Below, one piece after another: positions 43,349 through 52,320 of a stretch of 64,000 bases of DNA. Every line of letters begins with the position of its first letter. The first letter of the stretch is position 1. The stretch spans positions 1 through 64,000 of the forward strand of contig NZ_NPKH01000030.1 of the NCBI RefSeq assembly GCF_002284535.1, written 5' to 3'. Source of the DNA: Mesorhizobium wenxiniae (GTDB lineage Bacteria > Pseudomonadota > Alphaproteobacteria > Rhizobiales > Rhizobiaceae). Position numbers and translations under genes: made by a program. The notes beneath the pieces were generated by a model. The model had not been told where the DNA came from. It saw nothing but the letters and a program-made list of their open reading frames with translations, and made no database searches.

Positions 43349-44050
43349 GTGGCCGAGCTGTCACCTCAAGCCAGCGCCGAGGAAATTGTCGACCACCTGC
43401 GCTCGGTCGGCTCGGAGGAGAACCGCCTTGGCATGCTGCGCTACGGCATCAAGATCGAACGTGCGCTCGGTATCTCGCATGGCGTGCAGCGGCAGATTGC
43501 CAAGAAAATCAAGCGCAACCATGAGCGTGCCTTCGAGCTATGGCAGACAGGCATCGTGGAAGCGCAGTTCATCGCTTCCGTCACGGCCGATCCGAAGCGG
43601 TTCACTGCCGCGGATGCAAGACGATGGGCGGCGACTTTCGACTCATGGGATATCGTCGACGGCGTCTCCGATCTCTTTGTCGATACTGATTGCTGGAGGG
43701 AACTGATCGCCGAATTCGCAGTCGACGAACGGGAATTCGTTCGACGCACGGCTTTTGCCATGATGGCCTGGTCGGTGGTCCACCGGAAGAATGAACCAGA
43801 GGCGACCTTTCTCGACTTCCTGTCGATCATCGAAGTGCACGCCACCGACGGCCGCAATTTTGTGAAGAAGGCGGTGAACTGGGCGCTTCGTTCGATCGGC
43901 AAGCGATCGATGAATTTGCACGGCGCTGCCCTTGCCCTGGCACAAAAGCTGGCTGTTTCGACCGACAAGACGGCGCGCTGGATCGGCAAGGATGCTGCAA
44001 GGGAACTTTCCGATGCCAAAACGCTCGAGCGGCTCGCCAGGAAAGGCTGA
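43349..44050 (+). CDS. DNA alkylation repair enzyme (AlkD-like HEAT repeats)
   Basis: The 233-aa protein starts at a GTG and is built of helical repeats with AlkD-family features: RLGMLRYGIKIERALGISHGVQRQIAKKIKRNH and WDIVDGVSDLFVD, then KKAVNWALRSIGKRS. AlkD removes N3- and N7-alkylpurines. The gene begins eight bases after the dehydrogenase and its 3' end overlaps the GNAT gene by 38 bases. Confidence 0.85.
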   Translation: MAELSPQASAEEIVDHLRSVGSEENRLGMLRYGIKIERALGISHGVQRQIAKKIKRNHERAFELWQTGIVEAQFIASVTADPKRFTAADARRWAATFDSWDIVDGVSDLFVDTDCWRELIAEFAVDEREFVRRTAFAMMAWSVVHRKNEPEATFLDFLSIIEVHATDGRNFVKKAVNWALRSIGKRSMNLHGAALALAQKLAVSTDKTARWIGKDAARELSDAKTLERLARKG

Positions 44051-44591
44051 TTGGGGCGAAATCCACTTTACTGAGGTGACGCGATCGACGCGCGCCGATT
44101 TCGAAAATCTGTTCGAACAGGCGGGCGGCCCGAAATATTGCTGGTGCATGGCCTGGCGCAATCTCGATAACCGTGAGCACCTGGGCAACGACGAGAGGAA
44201 ACGCGCCATGATGGCGCTCATCGCGGCCGGCACACCGGTCGGCATTGTCGCTCATGCGGAAGGCAAGACAATAGGCTGGTGCTCGGTGGCGCCGCGCGAG
44301 ACCTACCGCAAGCTGTCGCCGCAACAGGACGACAGCCAGGCGGGCGTCTGGTCGATCGTCTGCTTCTATGTGCCGAGGGCATTGCGCAGCCGAGGGCTGG
44401 CAACCGCACTGCTCGACGCGGCCATCGATCAGGCCTTCGCCAAAGGCGCCAGGACGATCGAGGCCTATCCGGTCGACCAGGCATCGCCGAGTTACCGTTT
44501 CATGGGCTTCCGAGACATTTTCGTGGCCCGCGGATTCCACGAGATCGGCATGGCCGGCTCGCGCCGGCATGTGATGCGGCTCGAACGTTGA
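44013..44591 (+). CDS. GNAT-family N-acetyltransferase
   Basis: The 192-aa protein has the acetyl-CoA motif SIVCFYVPRALRSRGLATALLDAAIDQAFAKGA, and VGIVAHAEGKTIGWCSVAPRE. The ATG at 44013 lies inside the AlkD gene behind AAGGGAA, so translation is probably coupled. The acceptor substrate is unknown; the C-terminal SYRFMGFRDIFVARGFHEI is typical of a small GNAT subgroup. Confidence 0.88.
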   Translation: MPKRSSGSPGKADWGEIHFTEVTRSTRADFENLFEQAGGPKYCWCMAWRNLDNREHLGNDERKRAMMALIAAGTPVGIVAHAEGKTIGWCSVAPRETYRKLSPQQDDSQAGVWSIVCFYVPRALRSRGLATALLDAAIDQAFAKGARTIEAYPVDQASPSYRFMGFRDIFVARGFHEIGMAGSRRHVMRLER

Positions 44592-44638
44592 CGCTGTCGG
44601 CGACGGCAGCTTTACTCCTGTCAAATGGAGAGCACACG

Positions 44639-45208
44639 ATGAGCAATCGACTCAAATCGACAGTGGCGCTGGGGGCCGTGCTGATTTCCATCGCGGCGGG
44701 CAGCGCTTCCGCCGAAACCGCGCGGATATTCTGGAAGGATCTGCGTCCGGCGACCCAGCCCGCTGCCGAAAGTGTCGGTTTGCCGATGATCGCGGCAAAA
44801 ATGCCTGATCATGGCGAGACGCTGTCTCTCAATCTGCGGGACAAGACCGTCCAACTGGCGGGGTACGCGCTGCCGGTCGATCGCGAGGGCGATCTCGTCT
44901 ACCAGTTCCTGCTGGTACCGTGGACGGGTGCGTGCAGCCACATGCCGACGCCGCCGCCCAATCAGATCGTCCTCGTCACGCCCGCGCATCCCTACAGGAT
45001 GTCGAAGGCTTACCAGCCGGTTTCCGTGACCGGTGCCCTGAAGCCGGGCATGGAGAAAAGTCAGCTCTTCATTCTCGACGGCGCCAGCGTCATCCAGTCG
45101 GGCTACGCGCTGCGCAAGGCGGAAGTGGTGGATATCGATGTGGTGCCGGACACCATCATGCAGCCGGCAAACTCGCCGTGGCATTTTCTCAACAAAAAGA
45201 ATAACTAA
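44639..45208 (+). CDS. DUF3299 secreted protein
   Basis: The 189-aa protein has a signal peptide (MSNRLKSTVALGAVLISIAAGSASA) and the DUF3299 core: VQLAGYALPVDREGDLVYQFLLVPWTGACSHMPTPPPNQIVLV. This family is a putative lipoprotein or periplasmic domain of unknown role, often near MacB-like transport genes, but none is here. It follows GNAT by 47 bases and is convergent with an Lrp gene. Confidence 0.85.
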   Translation: MSNRLKSTVALGAVLISIAAGSASAETARIFWKDLRPATQPAAESVGLPMIAAKMPDHGETLSLNLRDKTVQLAGYALPVDREGDLVYQFLLVPWTGACSHMPTPPPNQIVLVTPAHPYRMSKAYQPVSVTGALKPGMEKSQLFILDGASVIQSGYALRKAEVVDIDVVPDTIMQPANSPWHFLNKKNN

Positions 45209-45219
45209 GCAAAAAATCC

Positions 45220-45711
45220 TCAGGCAGCGTTGGCGCCCGATTCCTTGTCCAGCACCATGTAGTCCAGCGGCATTTCGGTCGTGTACTTGATCTGCTCCAT
45301 GGCAAACGACGACGAGACATCACGAATCTCGATCTTGGCGATCAGCCGCTTGTAGAAGGCGTCGTAAGCAGCGATGTCGGGCACCACCACGCGCAAGAGA
45401 TAGTCGACGTCGCCGCTCATGCGGTAGAACTCGACCACTTCCGGAAATTCCTGGATGACCTCCGAAAAGCGCCGCAGCCATTCATGGCTGTGCGAATTGG
45501 TGCGGATCGACACGAATACGGTGACGCGCACATTGACCTTTTCATGATCGAGGATGGCGACGCGCCGCTTGATGACGCCCTCCTCCTCAAGCTTCTGGAT
45601 GCGACGCCAGCACGGCGTGGTCGACAGGCCGACTTTCTTGGCGACATCGGCGACCGCGAGCGTCGCGTCCTCCTGCAAGAGACGGAGGATTTTTCTATCA
45701 AGGCGGTCCAT
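45220..45711 (-). CDS. Lrp/AsnC-family transcriptional regulator
   Basis: The 163-aa protein has an AsnC-type helix-turn-helix (MDRLDRKILRLLQEDATLAVADVAKKVGLSTTPCWRRIQKLEEEGVI) and an RAM ligand-binding domain (FYRMSGDVDYLLRVVVPDIAAYDAFYKRLI). I start it at 45711; the frame is open to 45777 but the conserved domain begins there and GGGAG precedes it. The effector is probably an amino acid. Its target is not visible. Confidence 0.93.
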   Translation of the reverse strand: MDRLDRKILRLLQEDATLAVADVAKKVGLSTTPCWRRIQKLEEEGVIKRRVAILDHEKVNVRVTVFVSIRTNSHSHEWLRRFSEVIQEFPEVVEFYRMSGDVDYLLRVVVPDIAAYDAFYKRLIAKIEIRDVSSSFAMEQIKYTTEMPLDYMVLDKESGANAA

Positions 45712-45830
45712 TTGGTGCTCCCACGGGGATAGACTAGGAATAGATTGGCTATAGTCCTTCTTATGATGGCCATTCACAAGAAAGAATTTCTGCCAAATGG
45801 CACAAAAGCAAGTGATTTCTTGCTCACGCC

Positions 45831-46448
45831 TCAGCCGAGGCGATAGCGGATTTCCGATCTCAGAAACGGCAGCAAATCCATTTCAAACCACGGATTGCGC
45901 TTCAACCAGCCGGTGTTGCGCCACGACGGATGCGGCAGCGGCAGCACTTTCGGGTTGCTGGGCGCACCCCAGATGGTGCGCCAATCCATCACCGTCTCCG
46001 TCAGCGAGGGCCGGCGCGCGGCGCCCATGTGCCAGGATTGCGCATAGCTGCCAATCGTCAGCACCAAGTCGATGCGCGGCATCAGTGCCATCAGCGGCGC
46101 ACGCCAGGCCGCTGCACATTCGCGGCGCGGCGGCAGGTCGCCGCCCTTGGCATCCTGACCGGGAAAGCAAAAGCCCATCGGCACGATGGCAAATTTTGTC
46201 GTGTCGTAGAATTCTTCGTTGCTGACGCCCAGCCAGTTCCGCAACCGATCGCCGGAGGCGTCGGTGAACGGCATGCCTGACATATGCACCTTGGTGCCCG
46301 GTGCCTGGCTGGCAATCAGGATTCTGGCGCTTGACGACGGTCTGAGCACCGGGCGCGGCTCGTGCGGCAACGGGCGGCCGACCGGGTTTTCGACGCAGAT
46401 ACGGCAGGCGCGTACCCTCGCCGCGAAGTTTTCCAGCTCTTCGCTCAA
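45831..46448 (-). CDS. Uracil-DNA glycosylase family protein
   Basis: The 205-aa protein carries ILIASQAPGTKVHMSGMPFTDASGDRLRNWLGV, IVPMGFCFPGQDAKGGDLPPRREC and the C-terminal PLPHPSWRNTGWLKRNPWFEM. These match the divergent UDG superfamily. It would remove uracil or related lesions. The start is unsure: no in-frame ATG fits, so I use a TTG at 46448 (LSEELENFAARVRACRIC), just after the GST stop; 46523 (ATG) would overlap GST. Confidence 0.85.
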   Translation of the reverse strand: MSEELENFAARVRACRICVENPVGRPLPHEPRPVLRPSSSARILIASQAPGTKVHMSGMPFTDASGDRLRNWLGVSNEEFYDTTKFAIVPMGFCFPGQDAKGGDLPPRRECAAAWRAPLMALMPRIDLVLTIGSYAQSWHMGAARRPSLTETVMDWRTIWGAPSNPKVLPLPHPSWRNTGWLKRNPWFEMDLLPFLRSEIRYRLG

Positions 46449-46464
46449 TCTCGGGAACTCATTC

Positions 46465-47076
46465 TCAGGCGGCGGCGCTCGGCCGGCTGGAGATCGCCTG
46501 ATGCCAGCGCAGCACGTTGGCACAATCTTCCGGCACCTTGATACGCGCCGGCTTCATGAAGTCGATGGCAACCAGCCCGGTGACGTCGGCGATCGAATAA
46601 GCATCGCCGGCGACGAATTCCCGGTTCGCCAACTCGTCGTCGAGGAGTTTCAGGAATCCGACGGCTTTCGGCTTGTTGGCCTCGCCCCATTCGGGGATTT
46701 GTGGAACCTCCCATTCCTTCATCGCCGGATGGATGTGCCGGAACGCGGCAGCGGCGCAACCGAGCAAGTTGAGCTCCATGCGTCTTTGCCACATCTCGAC
46801 TAGCGCCTTGCCGAGCGCGCCGCGTCCGAACAACGCTGGTTCCGGGTGCAACTCCTCGAAATAGCGGCAGATGGCGACCGATTCGGTGATGACGGTGCCG
46901 TCGTCGAGTTCGAGCACCGGCAGGCGCTGCAGCGGGTTGCGCGAACTGACTGGCTGCTTTCTGTGCTCCAGCGCGCCCATGTCGACGGGCACCAGAGGAA
47001 CCTCAAGCCCCTTTTCGGCAAGGAAGACGCGAACCCGCCGTGGATTGGGCGCCCGGCCGCCGTCGAAGAGTTTCAT
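46465..47076 (-). CDS. Glutathione S-transferase
   Basis: The 203-aa protein has the thioredoxin-like N-terminal domain (MKLFDGGRAPNPRRVRVFLAEKGLEVPLVPVDM, NPLQRLPVLELDDGTVITESVAICRYFEEL) and an all-helical C-terminal domain. It probably conjugates or reduces with glutathione; the substrate is unknown. AGGAGA precedes the ATG. The palindrome R3 lies just upstream in its leader. Confidence 0.9.
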   Translation of the reverse strand: MKLFDGGRAPNPRRVRVFLAEKGLEVPLVPVDMGALEHRKQPVSSRNPLQRLPVLELDDGTVITESVAICRYFEELHPEPALFGRGALGKALVEMWQRRMELNLLGCAAAAFRHIHPAMKEWEVPQIPEWGEANKPKAVGFLKLLDDELANREFVAGDAYSIADVTGLVAIDFMKPARIKVPEDCANVLRWHQAISSRPSAAA

Positions 47077-47091
47077 TCCATTTCTCCTATC

Positions 47092-47134
47092 GGATCGGCC
47101 CAAAAACGGGATCGATTTCCGGAAAGCACGATGC
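47092..47134. repeat. Interspersed intergenic palindrome, copy R3
   Basis: GGATCGG and CGATGC bound the element, with a CCCAAAAACGGGATCGATTTCCGG-type core like R1 and R2. It lies in the leader of the leftward GST gene, directly before its ribosome site. Confidence 0.7.
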
Positions 47135-47176
47135 GAATCTGATCAGGTCTGTTGCGACAAACTATAAGGTTGACCA

Positions 47177-47800
47177 TCACCGGAAGCGAAAAATTTCTCG
47201 CAAGGCATCGCCAATCGAAGCCAAACGACCGTGCTTTCTTTCGACCACTTCGTGATCGCGGCTCTCGCGCCAATCGTGCGGCTCGTCGAAAGTGCCGGCC
47301 CAGATGCCGGCCTTGCCGGAGCGGGCAGCGGCTTCCTCAGTTTCGAAATCCCCATAGGCAACCGCCCAGCCGGCCTCGACCTGGGCGCGGTTGAGATCCT
47401 TGCCGCCGGCGTTGCAGTCGCCGAGCAGCCGGCGGTAGCGGTCGTGCTGCCAGCCGGTGCAGGAGACGGATTTGTCTGATATCAGGCGAACCAGCGACTG
47501 CCGCGCCAGCTTGCCGCAGGGATAGTCGGCGCCGTCCTTGCGGCAAAATTGGGAATATTCCGGCGCATCAATACCGCGCATGCGGATGCGCTCGGAACCG
47601 AGCGTGATCGTATCGCCGTCATTGACGACGGCGGCACCCTCAGTCTTGCGCGTCTCGATCCGGTCAAGGCGCGCCGCCAGAAGGATCAGCAGACCGAGGA
47701 CAAGCACGGTCAGTGCGTAGTCCACCAGCCGGCGCCAAAGGCTTCGCGGCCGCGGCGGGACGTATCGCTGTCGCGGCCGCCGCGGCCACGAACGGCTCAT
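47177..47800 (-). CDS. Thermonuclease (SNase-like) family protein, membrane anchored
   Basis: The 207-aa protein has an Arg-rich N-terminus, one membrane span (LVDYALTVLVLGLLILLAARL) and a staphylococcal nuclease-like domain: VNDGDTITLGSERIRMRGIDAPEYSQFC and DRYRRLLGDCNAGGKDLN, with the catalytic Arg and Glu pattern. The domain probably faces the periplasm. It is divergent from the sensor kinase gene. Confidence 0.88.
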   Translation of the reverse strand: MSRSWPRRPRQRYVPPRPRSLWRRLVDYALTVLVLGLLILLAARLDRIETRKTEGAAVVNDGDTITLGSERIRMRGIDAPEYSQFCRKDGADYPCGKLARQSLVRLISDKSVSCTGWQHDRYRRLLGDCNAGGKDLNRAQVEAGWAVAYGDFETEEAAARSGKAGIWAGTFDEPHDWRESRDHEVVERKHGRLASIGDALREIFRFR

Positions 47801-47875
47801 ATGGCAAACCGTTGGTTAATCATTCGAACGTAGCTTAACAATTTGAAACCGCTGCCCGCATAAATTGAAGTCTTC

Positions 47876-49396
47876 ATGCCCTCGCAACGCTCGACCACAG
47901 CGGACAAGTTTATAGTGGACCGCCGGAAACCCCATCGCAACAGCGATGTGGCGCGGGCGGTGCGCAAGACGCGCGACCGTCTTTCGCAGCAGGTCGGAAA
48001 TCCCGATTTCGACCGCGAGCTTTTGAAACTCCACGCCCGTGCCATGGTAGGAGGTGCGGTTATCGTGCCGCTTCTCGTCCTGGCGACCGCCGCGACGGGT
48101 CTGTTTGCTGGAGTGGGTAAGGAAATTGGCGTCTGGGCCCTTTTTACACTCATCTGCTACGCCATCGTCGTGTTCATGGCGAGCCGCGTCGACCGAACGG
48201 AAGCTGCCGAACTCAACCCGCTGCAAACGCACGGTGATTTCCTGATAGGCCATTTCCTTTGCGGCCTGGGCTGGGCCTGGTTCGCCTGGCTCGGTTGCGA
48301 TGCTTGCCAGGTCGAGCAGTTCCAGCTGATCAAGGCGGTGGTGCTGCTGCTGGCCATGGCGGCGACCGCGATCACGGCGTCATCGCTGCGCGGTGCGTTG
48401 CTGGCGACCTTCGCCGTTCCGGTGGCGGCCTATGCCTATGCCGGCGCCAGCCAGTGGATGCCGGCAGAACTGATCATGGCCGGGTTGCTGATCGTCTCGC
48501 TGCCCTTCTTCGCCTATGTGGCGCGCCAGCTCAATCGCTCGTCCTTGATGTTGCTCTCGTTCCGCTCCGAAAAGGATGCGCTGATCGCCGAATTGGACAC
48601 CGCAAAATCGATGTCGGACGAAGCGCGGCGACGGGCGGAGGACGCCAATCTGGCAAAGTCGCGGTTTTTGGCCTCGATGAGCCACGAGTTGCGGACGCCG
48701 CTCAACGCCATTCTCGGGTTCTCCGAAGTGATGGCGAACGAGGTGCTCGGCCCGATGAGCAACCCGACCTATCGCGACTATGCTCGCGACGTCCATGACT
48801 CTGGCCAGCACCTACTCGACCTGATCAACGAAATCCTCGACCTGTCGCGCATCGAAGCCGGCCGCTACCAACTCAACGAAGAGCCGATGATGCTGCTTTC
48901 CGTCGTCGAGGATTGCTGTCACATGATGGAGCTGAAGGCGCGCAACAAAGACATCCGTATCGTCCAGGATTTCGAAAGCGCCTTGCCGCGCCTGTTCGCC
49001 GACGAACGCGCGGTGCGACAAATCGCGCTCAATCTTTTGTCGAACGCCATCAAGTTCACCGGAACTGGCGGCGAGATCCGCGTGCGCGTCGGCTGGACGG
49101 CGGGCGGCGGCCAATACCTTTCCGTCAAAGACAATGGGCCTGGCATACCGGAAGACGAGATTCCGGTCGTGCTGTCGGCCTTCGGTCAGGGCTCCATCGC
49201 TATCAAGAGCGCCGAACAAGGCACCGGGCTTGGCCTGCCGATCGTCCAAAGCCTGCTCGCCATGCATGGCGGCGAGTTCGAACTCCATTCCAAACTGCGC
49301 GAAGGCACCGAGGCGATCGCCATCTTCCCATTGAGCCGGGTGATGGAGGAATTGCCGGCGCTGCCGACTAAAGCCGTTGCTGCGCGCCGGCGATAG
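47876..49396 (+). CDS. Sensor histidine kinase (PleC/DivJ-like)
   Basis: The 506-aa protein has about six membrane spans (residues 55-225) and a linker helix, then a kinase core: H-box SMSHELRTPLNAILGFSEVM, N-box NLLSNAIKFT, G1 DNGPGIP and G2 GTGLGLPIVQSLL. The H-box and following DYARDVHDSGQHLLDLINEILDLSRIEAG resemble the PleC/DivJ/PdhS group that acts on DivK or PleD. No PAS domain is obvious. No response regulator adjoins, so it is an orphan. Confidence 0.88.
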   Translation: MPSQRSTTADKFIVDRRKPHRNSDVARAVRKTRDRLSQQVGNPDFDRELLKLHARAMVGGAVIVPLLVLATAATGLFAGVGKEIGVWALFTLICYAIVVFMASRVDRTEAAELNPLQTHGDFLIGHFLCGLGWAWFAWLGCDACQVEQFQLIKAVVLLLAMAATAITASSLRGALLATFAVPVAAYAYAGASQWMPAELIMAGLLIVSLPFFAYVARQLNRSSLMLLSFRSEKDALIAELDTAKSMSDEARRRAEDANLAKSRFLASMSHELRTPLNAILGFSEVMANEVLGPMSNPTYRDYARDVHDSGQHLLDLINEILDLSRIEAGRYQLNEEPMMLLSVVEDCCHMMELKARNKDIRIVQDFESALPRLFADERAVRQIALNLLSNAIKFTGTGGEIRVRVGWTAGGGQYLSVKDNGPGIPEDEIPVVLSAFGQGSIAIKSAEQGTGLGLPIVQSLLAMHGGEFELHSKLREGTEAIAIFPLSRVMEELPALPTKAVAARRR

Positions 49397-49400
49397 ACGC

Positions 49401-50396
49401 TTAATGAACCGCCGCCGCCATGCCCGAACTGGTGAGCGCAGCGGCTTTGACCAGGCCCGCGGCAAGTGCCGCCCCTGCCCCCTCGCCGTGGCTTACGCCG
49501 AGATCAAGCAGCGGGCGCAAGCCGAGTCGCTCGGCGGCCCGAGCATTCGCAGGCTCTGGCGACAGGCTGGCAAGAAGGCAATGGTCGAGCGCGGCGGGGT
49601 TGGCAGCATGCAGCGTCGCGGCGGCGGCGGTCGCCACCAATCCATCGAGCAGTACGGGTATCTTCTGCATCCGGGCGGCGAGGATGGCGCCGGCAATCGC
49701 TGCGAACTCACGGCCGCCGACTCGCCGCAACGCTTCCAGCGGGTCCCTGAGACCCGTGCCGTGGAAGCTTAGCGCGGCATCGACCACTTTCGCCTTATGC
49801 GCCCGCATCGATGCATCGGCGCCCGATCCGGATCCGACCCAATCGGCGCCCTTGCCGCCAAACAGTGCGGCAAATAAAGTCGCTGCAACGGTGGAATTGC
49901 CGACGCCGAGGTCGCCAAGGCAAAGCAGATCGGTGCCGCCGGCGATCGCCTCCATACCGAACGCCATGGTGGCAGCGCAGCCGCGCTCGTCAAGTGCTGC
50001 GTCCTCAGTGATGTCGGCGGTCGGAATGTGCAGCGCAAGATCGAACACTTTCAGCCCGAGATCATTGGCGATGCAGATCTGGTTGACCGCCGCACCGCCC
50101 GCCGCGCAAAGCTCGACGGCGTTCGCCGTGGCAACGACGGGCCGCGGCGAAATGCCGTGCCGGGCGACGCCATGATTGCCGGCGAAGATCGCCACCAGGG
50201 GCCGGTTCACCGCCGGCGGCGCGCGGCCACTCCAGGCGGCGAGCCACGCGGCGATGTCCTCGATGCGGCCGAGCGAACCTTTGGGTTTGTCGGCCTTGGT
50301 AAATAGCGCACGGACGCGGGCTTCGGCTGCCGTGTCGGCCGGCGGAAGGGTCGCCAGAAGATTGCGAAAATCGTCGAAGGGCAGCGCGCTGGTCAT
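49401..50396 (-). CDS. cobT: Nicotinate-nucleotide-dimethylbenzimidazole phosphoribosyltransferase
   Basis: The 331-aa enzyme makes alpha-ribazole phosphate for cobalamin. It shows the family patterns KPKGSLGRIEDIAAWLA, IFAGNHGVARHGISPRP, CLGDLGVGNSTVAATLFAALFGG and the C-terminal GVSHGEGAGAALAAGLVKAA with the catalytic Glu region. It ends 5 bases from the convergent kinase gene. No other cobalamin gene or riboswitch is visible here. Confidence 0.94.
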   Translation of the reverse strand: MTSALPFDDFRNLLATLPPADTAAEARVRALFTKADKPKGSLGRIEDIAAWLAAWSGRAPPAVNRPLVAIFAGNHGVARHGISPRPVVATANAVELCAAGGAAVNQICIANDLGLKVFDLALHIPTADITEDAALDERGCAATMAFGMEAIAGGTDLLCLGDLGVGNSTVAATLFAALFGGKGADWVGSGSGADASMRAHKAKVVDAALSFHGTGLRDPLEALRRVGGREFAAIAGAILAARMQKIPVLLDGLVATAAAATLHAANPAALDHCLLASLSPEPANARAAERLGLRPLLDLGVSHGEGAGAALAAGLVKAAALTSSGMAAAVH

Positions 50397-50578
50397 GGCG
50401 TTGGTGATCGTTCCCAGAGTTGGTGAGCGGCATAGCCGCCTTGCTCGGCCGGCACAACTGCCTGCATTGACGCGAAAGCGGTTGCCGGCGGCGCATTCCG
50501 GAGGGCTTGCATTGGCCTTGCCGTTACACCATGTGGAGGCGAGACAAGGGATTCCTGACGGAACCCTGAGAGAATATC

Positions 50579-50812
50579 ATGACGGCCATCGAATCCCCAT
50601 GCATCCTGGTCTGTTCGATCGATATGAAAACCGGCTTCTGCTTCGGTTGCGGCCGCACGCGCGAGGAAATCGGCGCCTGGATCGAGATGACCCCTGAAAT
50701 CCGCCGCAGCGTCATGGCCGAGCTGCCGGCCCGGCTGGAAACGGTCGAACGCAGACCGCGTCGGGAAACGCGCCGCGCCCGCCTCGCGCGCGAACGTGAC
50801 GCTCTCTCGTGA
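50579..50812 (+). CDS. DUF1289 small cysteine-rich protein
   Basis: The 77-aa protein has the DUF1289 pattern SPCILVCSIDMKTGFCFGCGRTREEIGAWIEM, with four Cys that could bind iron or zinc, followed by a basic tail. Function unknown. It is 7 bases before the aspartic protease gene, probably in one operon. Confidence 0.88.
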   Translation: MTAIESPCILVCSIDMKTGFCFGCGRTREEIGAWIEMTPEIRRSVMAELPARLETVERRPRRETRRARLARERDALS

Positions 50813-50819
50813 GCCACAT

Positions 50820-51524
50820 ATGAACCGATTTTTCTGGGTTTTGATGATCGTGATCGGGGCAGGCGTTGTCCTGCTCATGCTCAACGATTCCGCCGGCAGC
50901 ACATTCGGCGTCGAGAATTATGATTTCAGCCGGCTGATCTGGCTTGGCGCATTGGTCGCGCTCATCGGTGCCGGCCTGCTCAGATCAGGCAGACCCTTAG
51001 GCGCGATGGCCCGCAACCTCGGCACCTGGGCCGTCATCGTGCTCGCACTGATCGCCGGCTACCAGTACCGTTATGAATTGCAGGATTTCGCCAGCCGGGT
51101 AACGGCTGGCCTTGTCCCGGGCAGTCCGCTGGCATTGGGCCTGGAAGACGGCCACGCCACGGTGACCCTGGACAAGGCCGGCAATGGCCATTTCGAAGCG
51201 CGCATCATGGTCAACGGCACGCCGGTCCGAGCCGTGGTCGATACCGGCGCAACCAGCACGGTGCTGACCGCGCAGGACGCGCAGGCGGCCGGGTTCAATC
51301 CAGCCGCTCTCAATTTCACCATACCGGTTTCCACCGCCAACGGCATGGCACGCGCCGCCGCCGTGAGAACCGACGAATTGGCGATCGGCGGGATCGTACG
51401 CAAGGACATGCCGGTCATGATCGCCGCGCCCGGCATGCTCGGCCAGAGCCTGCTCGGCATGAATTTCATCGGCTCACTGTCCGGTTTCGACGTGCGCGGC
51501 GACCGCATGATCTTGCGCGATTGA
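50820..51524 (+). CDS. TIGR02281-family retropepsin-like aspartic protease
   Basis: The 234-aa protein has three N-terminal membrane spans and a clan-AA domain with VRAVVDTGATSTVLTAQDA, the DTG active site, and GQSLLGMNFIGSLSGFDVRGDRMIL. The mature enzyme probably works as a dimer on the periplasmic side; the substrate is unknown. Its last eight codons lie inside the direct repeat that bounds a degraded island. Confidence 0.88.
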   Translation: MNRFFWVLMIVIGAGVVLLMLNDSAGSTFGVENYDFSRLIWLGALVALIGAGLLRSGRPLGAMARNLGTWAVIVLALIAGYQYRYELQDFASRVTAGLVPGSPLALGLEDGHATVTLDKAGNGHFEARIMVNGTPVRAVVDTGATSTVLTAQDAQAAGFNPAALNFTIPVSTANGMARAAAVRTDELAIGGIVRKDMPVMIAAPGMLGQSLLGMNFIGSLSGFDVRGDRMILRD

Positions 51525-51544
51525 ACAGTCGGGCTGCTTCGGCG
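51499..51544. repeat. 46-base direct repeat, left copy (A)
   Basis: It covers the last codons of the protease, the spacer, and a vestige of a dusA 3' end. It matches the copy at 53780-53825 in 41 of 46 positions (period 2281 bases). Confidence 0.85.
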
Positions 51545-51548
51545 CCGC

Positions 51549-52287
51549 TCAATGAGCGTTGAGCATCTCGACCGCTTGATCAAACCGGCCGTCCCGCTCC
51601 GCCCAGCGCAGGAAGCCCACGCGCTCCACCAGTACCTCCTTGGGCGTCGGCTCCCGGCTGAACAACGCCATCGTCTCGTCAATGAACGCATCGAGCGGCA
51701 TATACTCGTCGCGCGTCGACTGGCCGAGCGTGAGTTCAGTGCGCGGGCGGCGCAAGCTCGATCACTTCGACCCTGCCCCTGAGCTGCTCGCGCAACGACA
51801 CCGTATAGGAACGGATCGCCGCCTTGCTGGCATTGTAGGTCGGCGTGCCACTCAGCGGCACGAAGGCCAGGCCCGACGAGACGTTGACGATCACGGCATT
51901 TTGCCGGGCCGCCAGATGGTCGATTAGCGCATTGGTGAGGCGGATCGGCCCGAACAAGTTGGTGACGATCGTCTCCTCCGCGTCGCGCAGATCGCGGGTC
52001 CTGGTCAGATTCTCGCGGCGCATAATGCCGGCATTGTTGATGAGCACGTTGAGCGCCGGGTGCTCGGCGACTACGCGCTTGGCAAATGCTGCGATTGCTT
52101 CCGGATCTTCAACATTGCCGACCATCGCGTGCATGCCTTCACGCCCGGCGATCGTCTGCTCGAGCGCCTCTTTGCGCCGTCCCGCGACGATCGCAGTGTT
52201 TCCAAGCGCATGGAAGCGCAGCGCCAGTTCCCGCCCGATCCCAGACCCGCCGCCGGTGATGAGGATCGTATTTCCGTTCATTTTCAT
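51549..52287 (-). pseudogene. SDR oxidoreductase (DltE-like), frameshifted near the C-terminus
   Basis: A normal SDR starts at 52287 (MKMNGNTILITGGGSGIGRELALRF; NVLINNAGIM; TPTYNASKAAIRSYTVSLR) and breaks after IELAPPAH at base 51736. The expected tail continues in another frame to 51549 (RTELTLGQSTRDEYMPLDAFIDETMALF ... FLRWAERDGRFDQAVEMLNAH). A short deletion (about five bases lost by comparison with the usual PPAVRTEL) explains the break. Confidence 0.85.
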
Positions 52288-52320
52288 CGTTCTGTGCTCC
52301 ATCTATTCCAGCCAATCGGG

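Noticed and set aside
50397..50578. Cobalamin riboswitch upstream of cobT
   Set aside because: I could not find a B12-box-like conserved core on the minus strand, and the leader is short.
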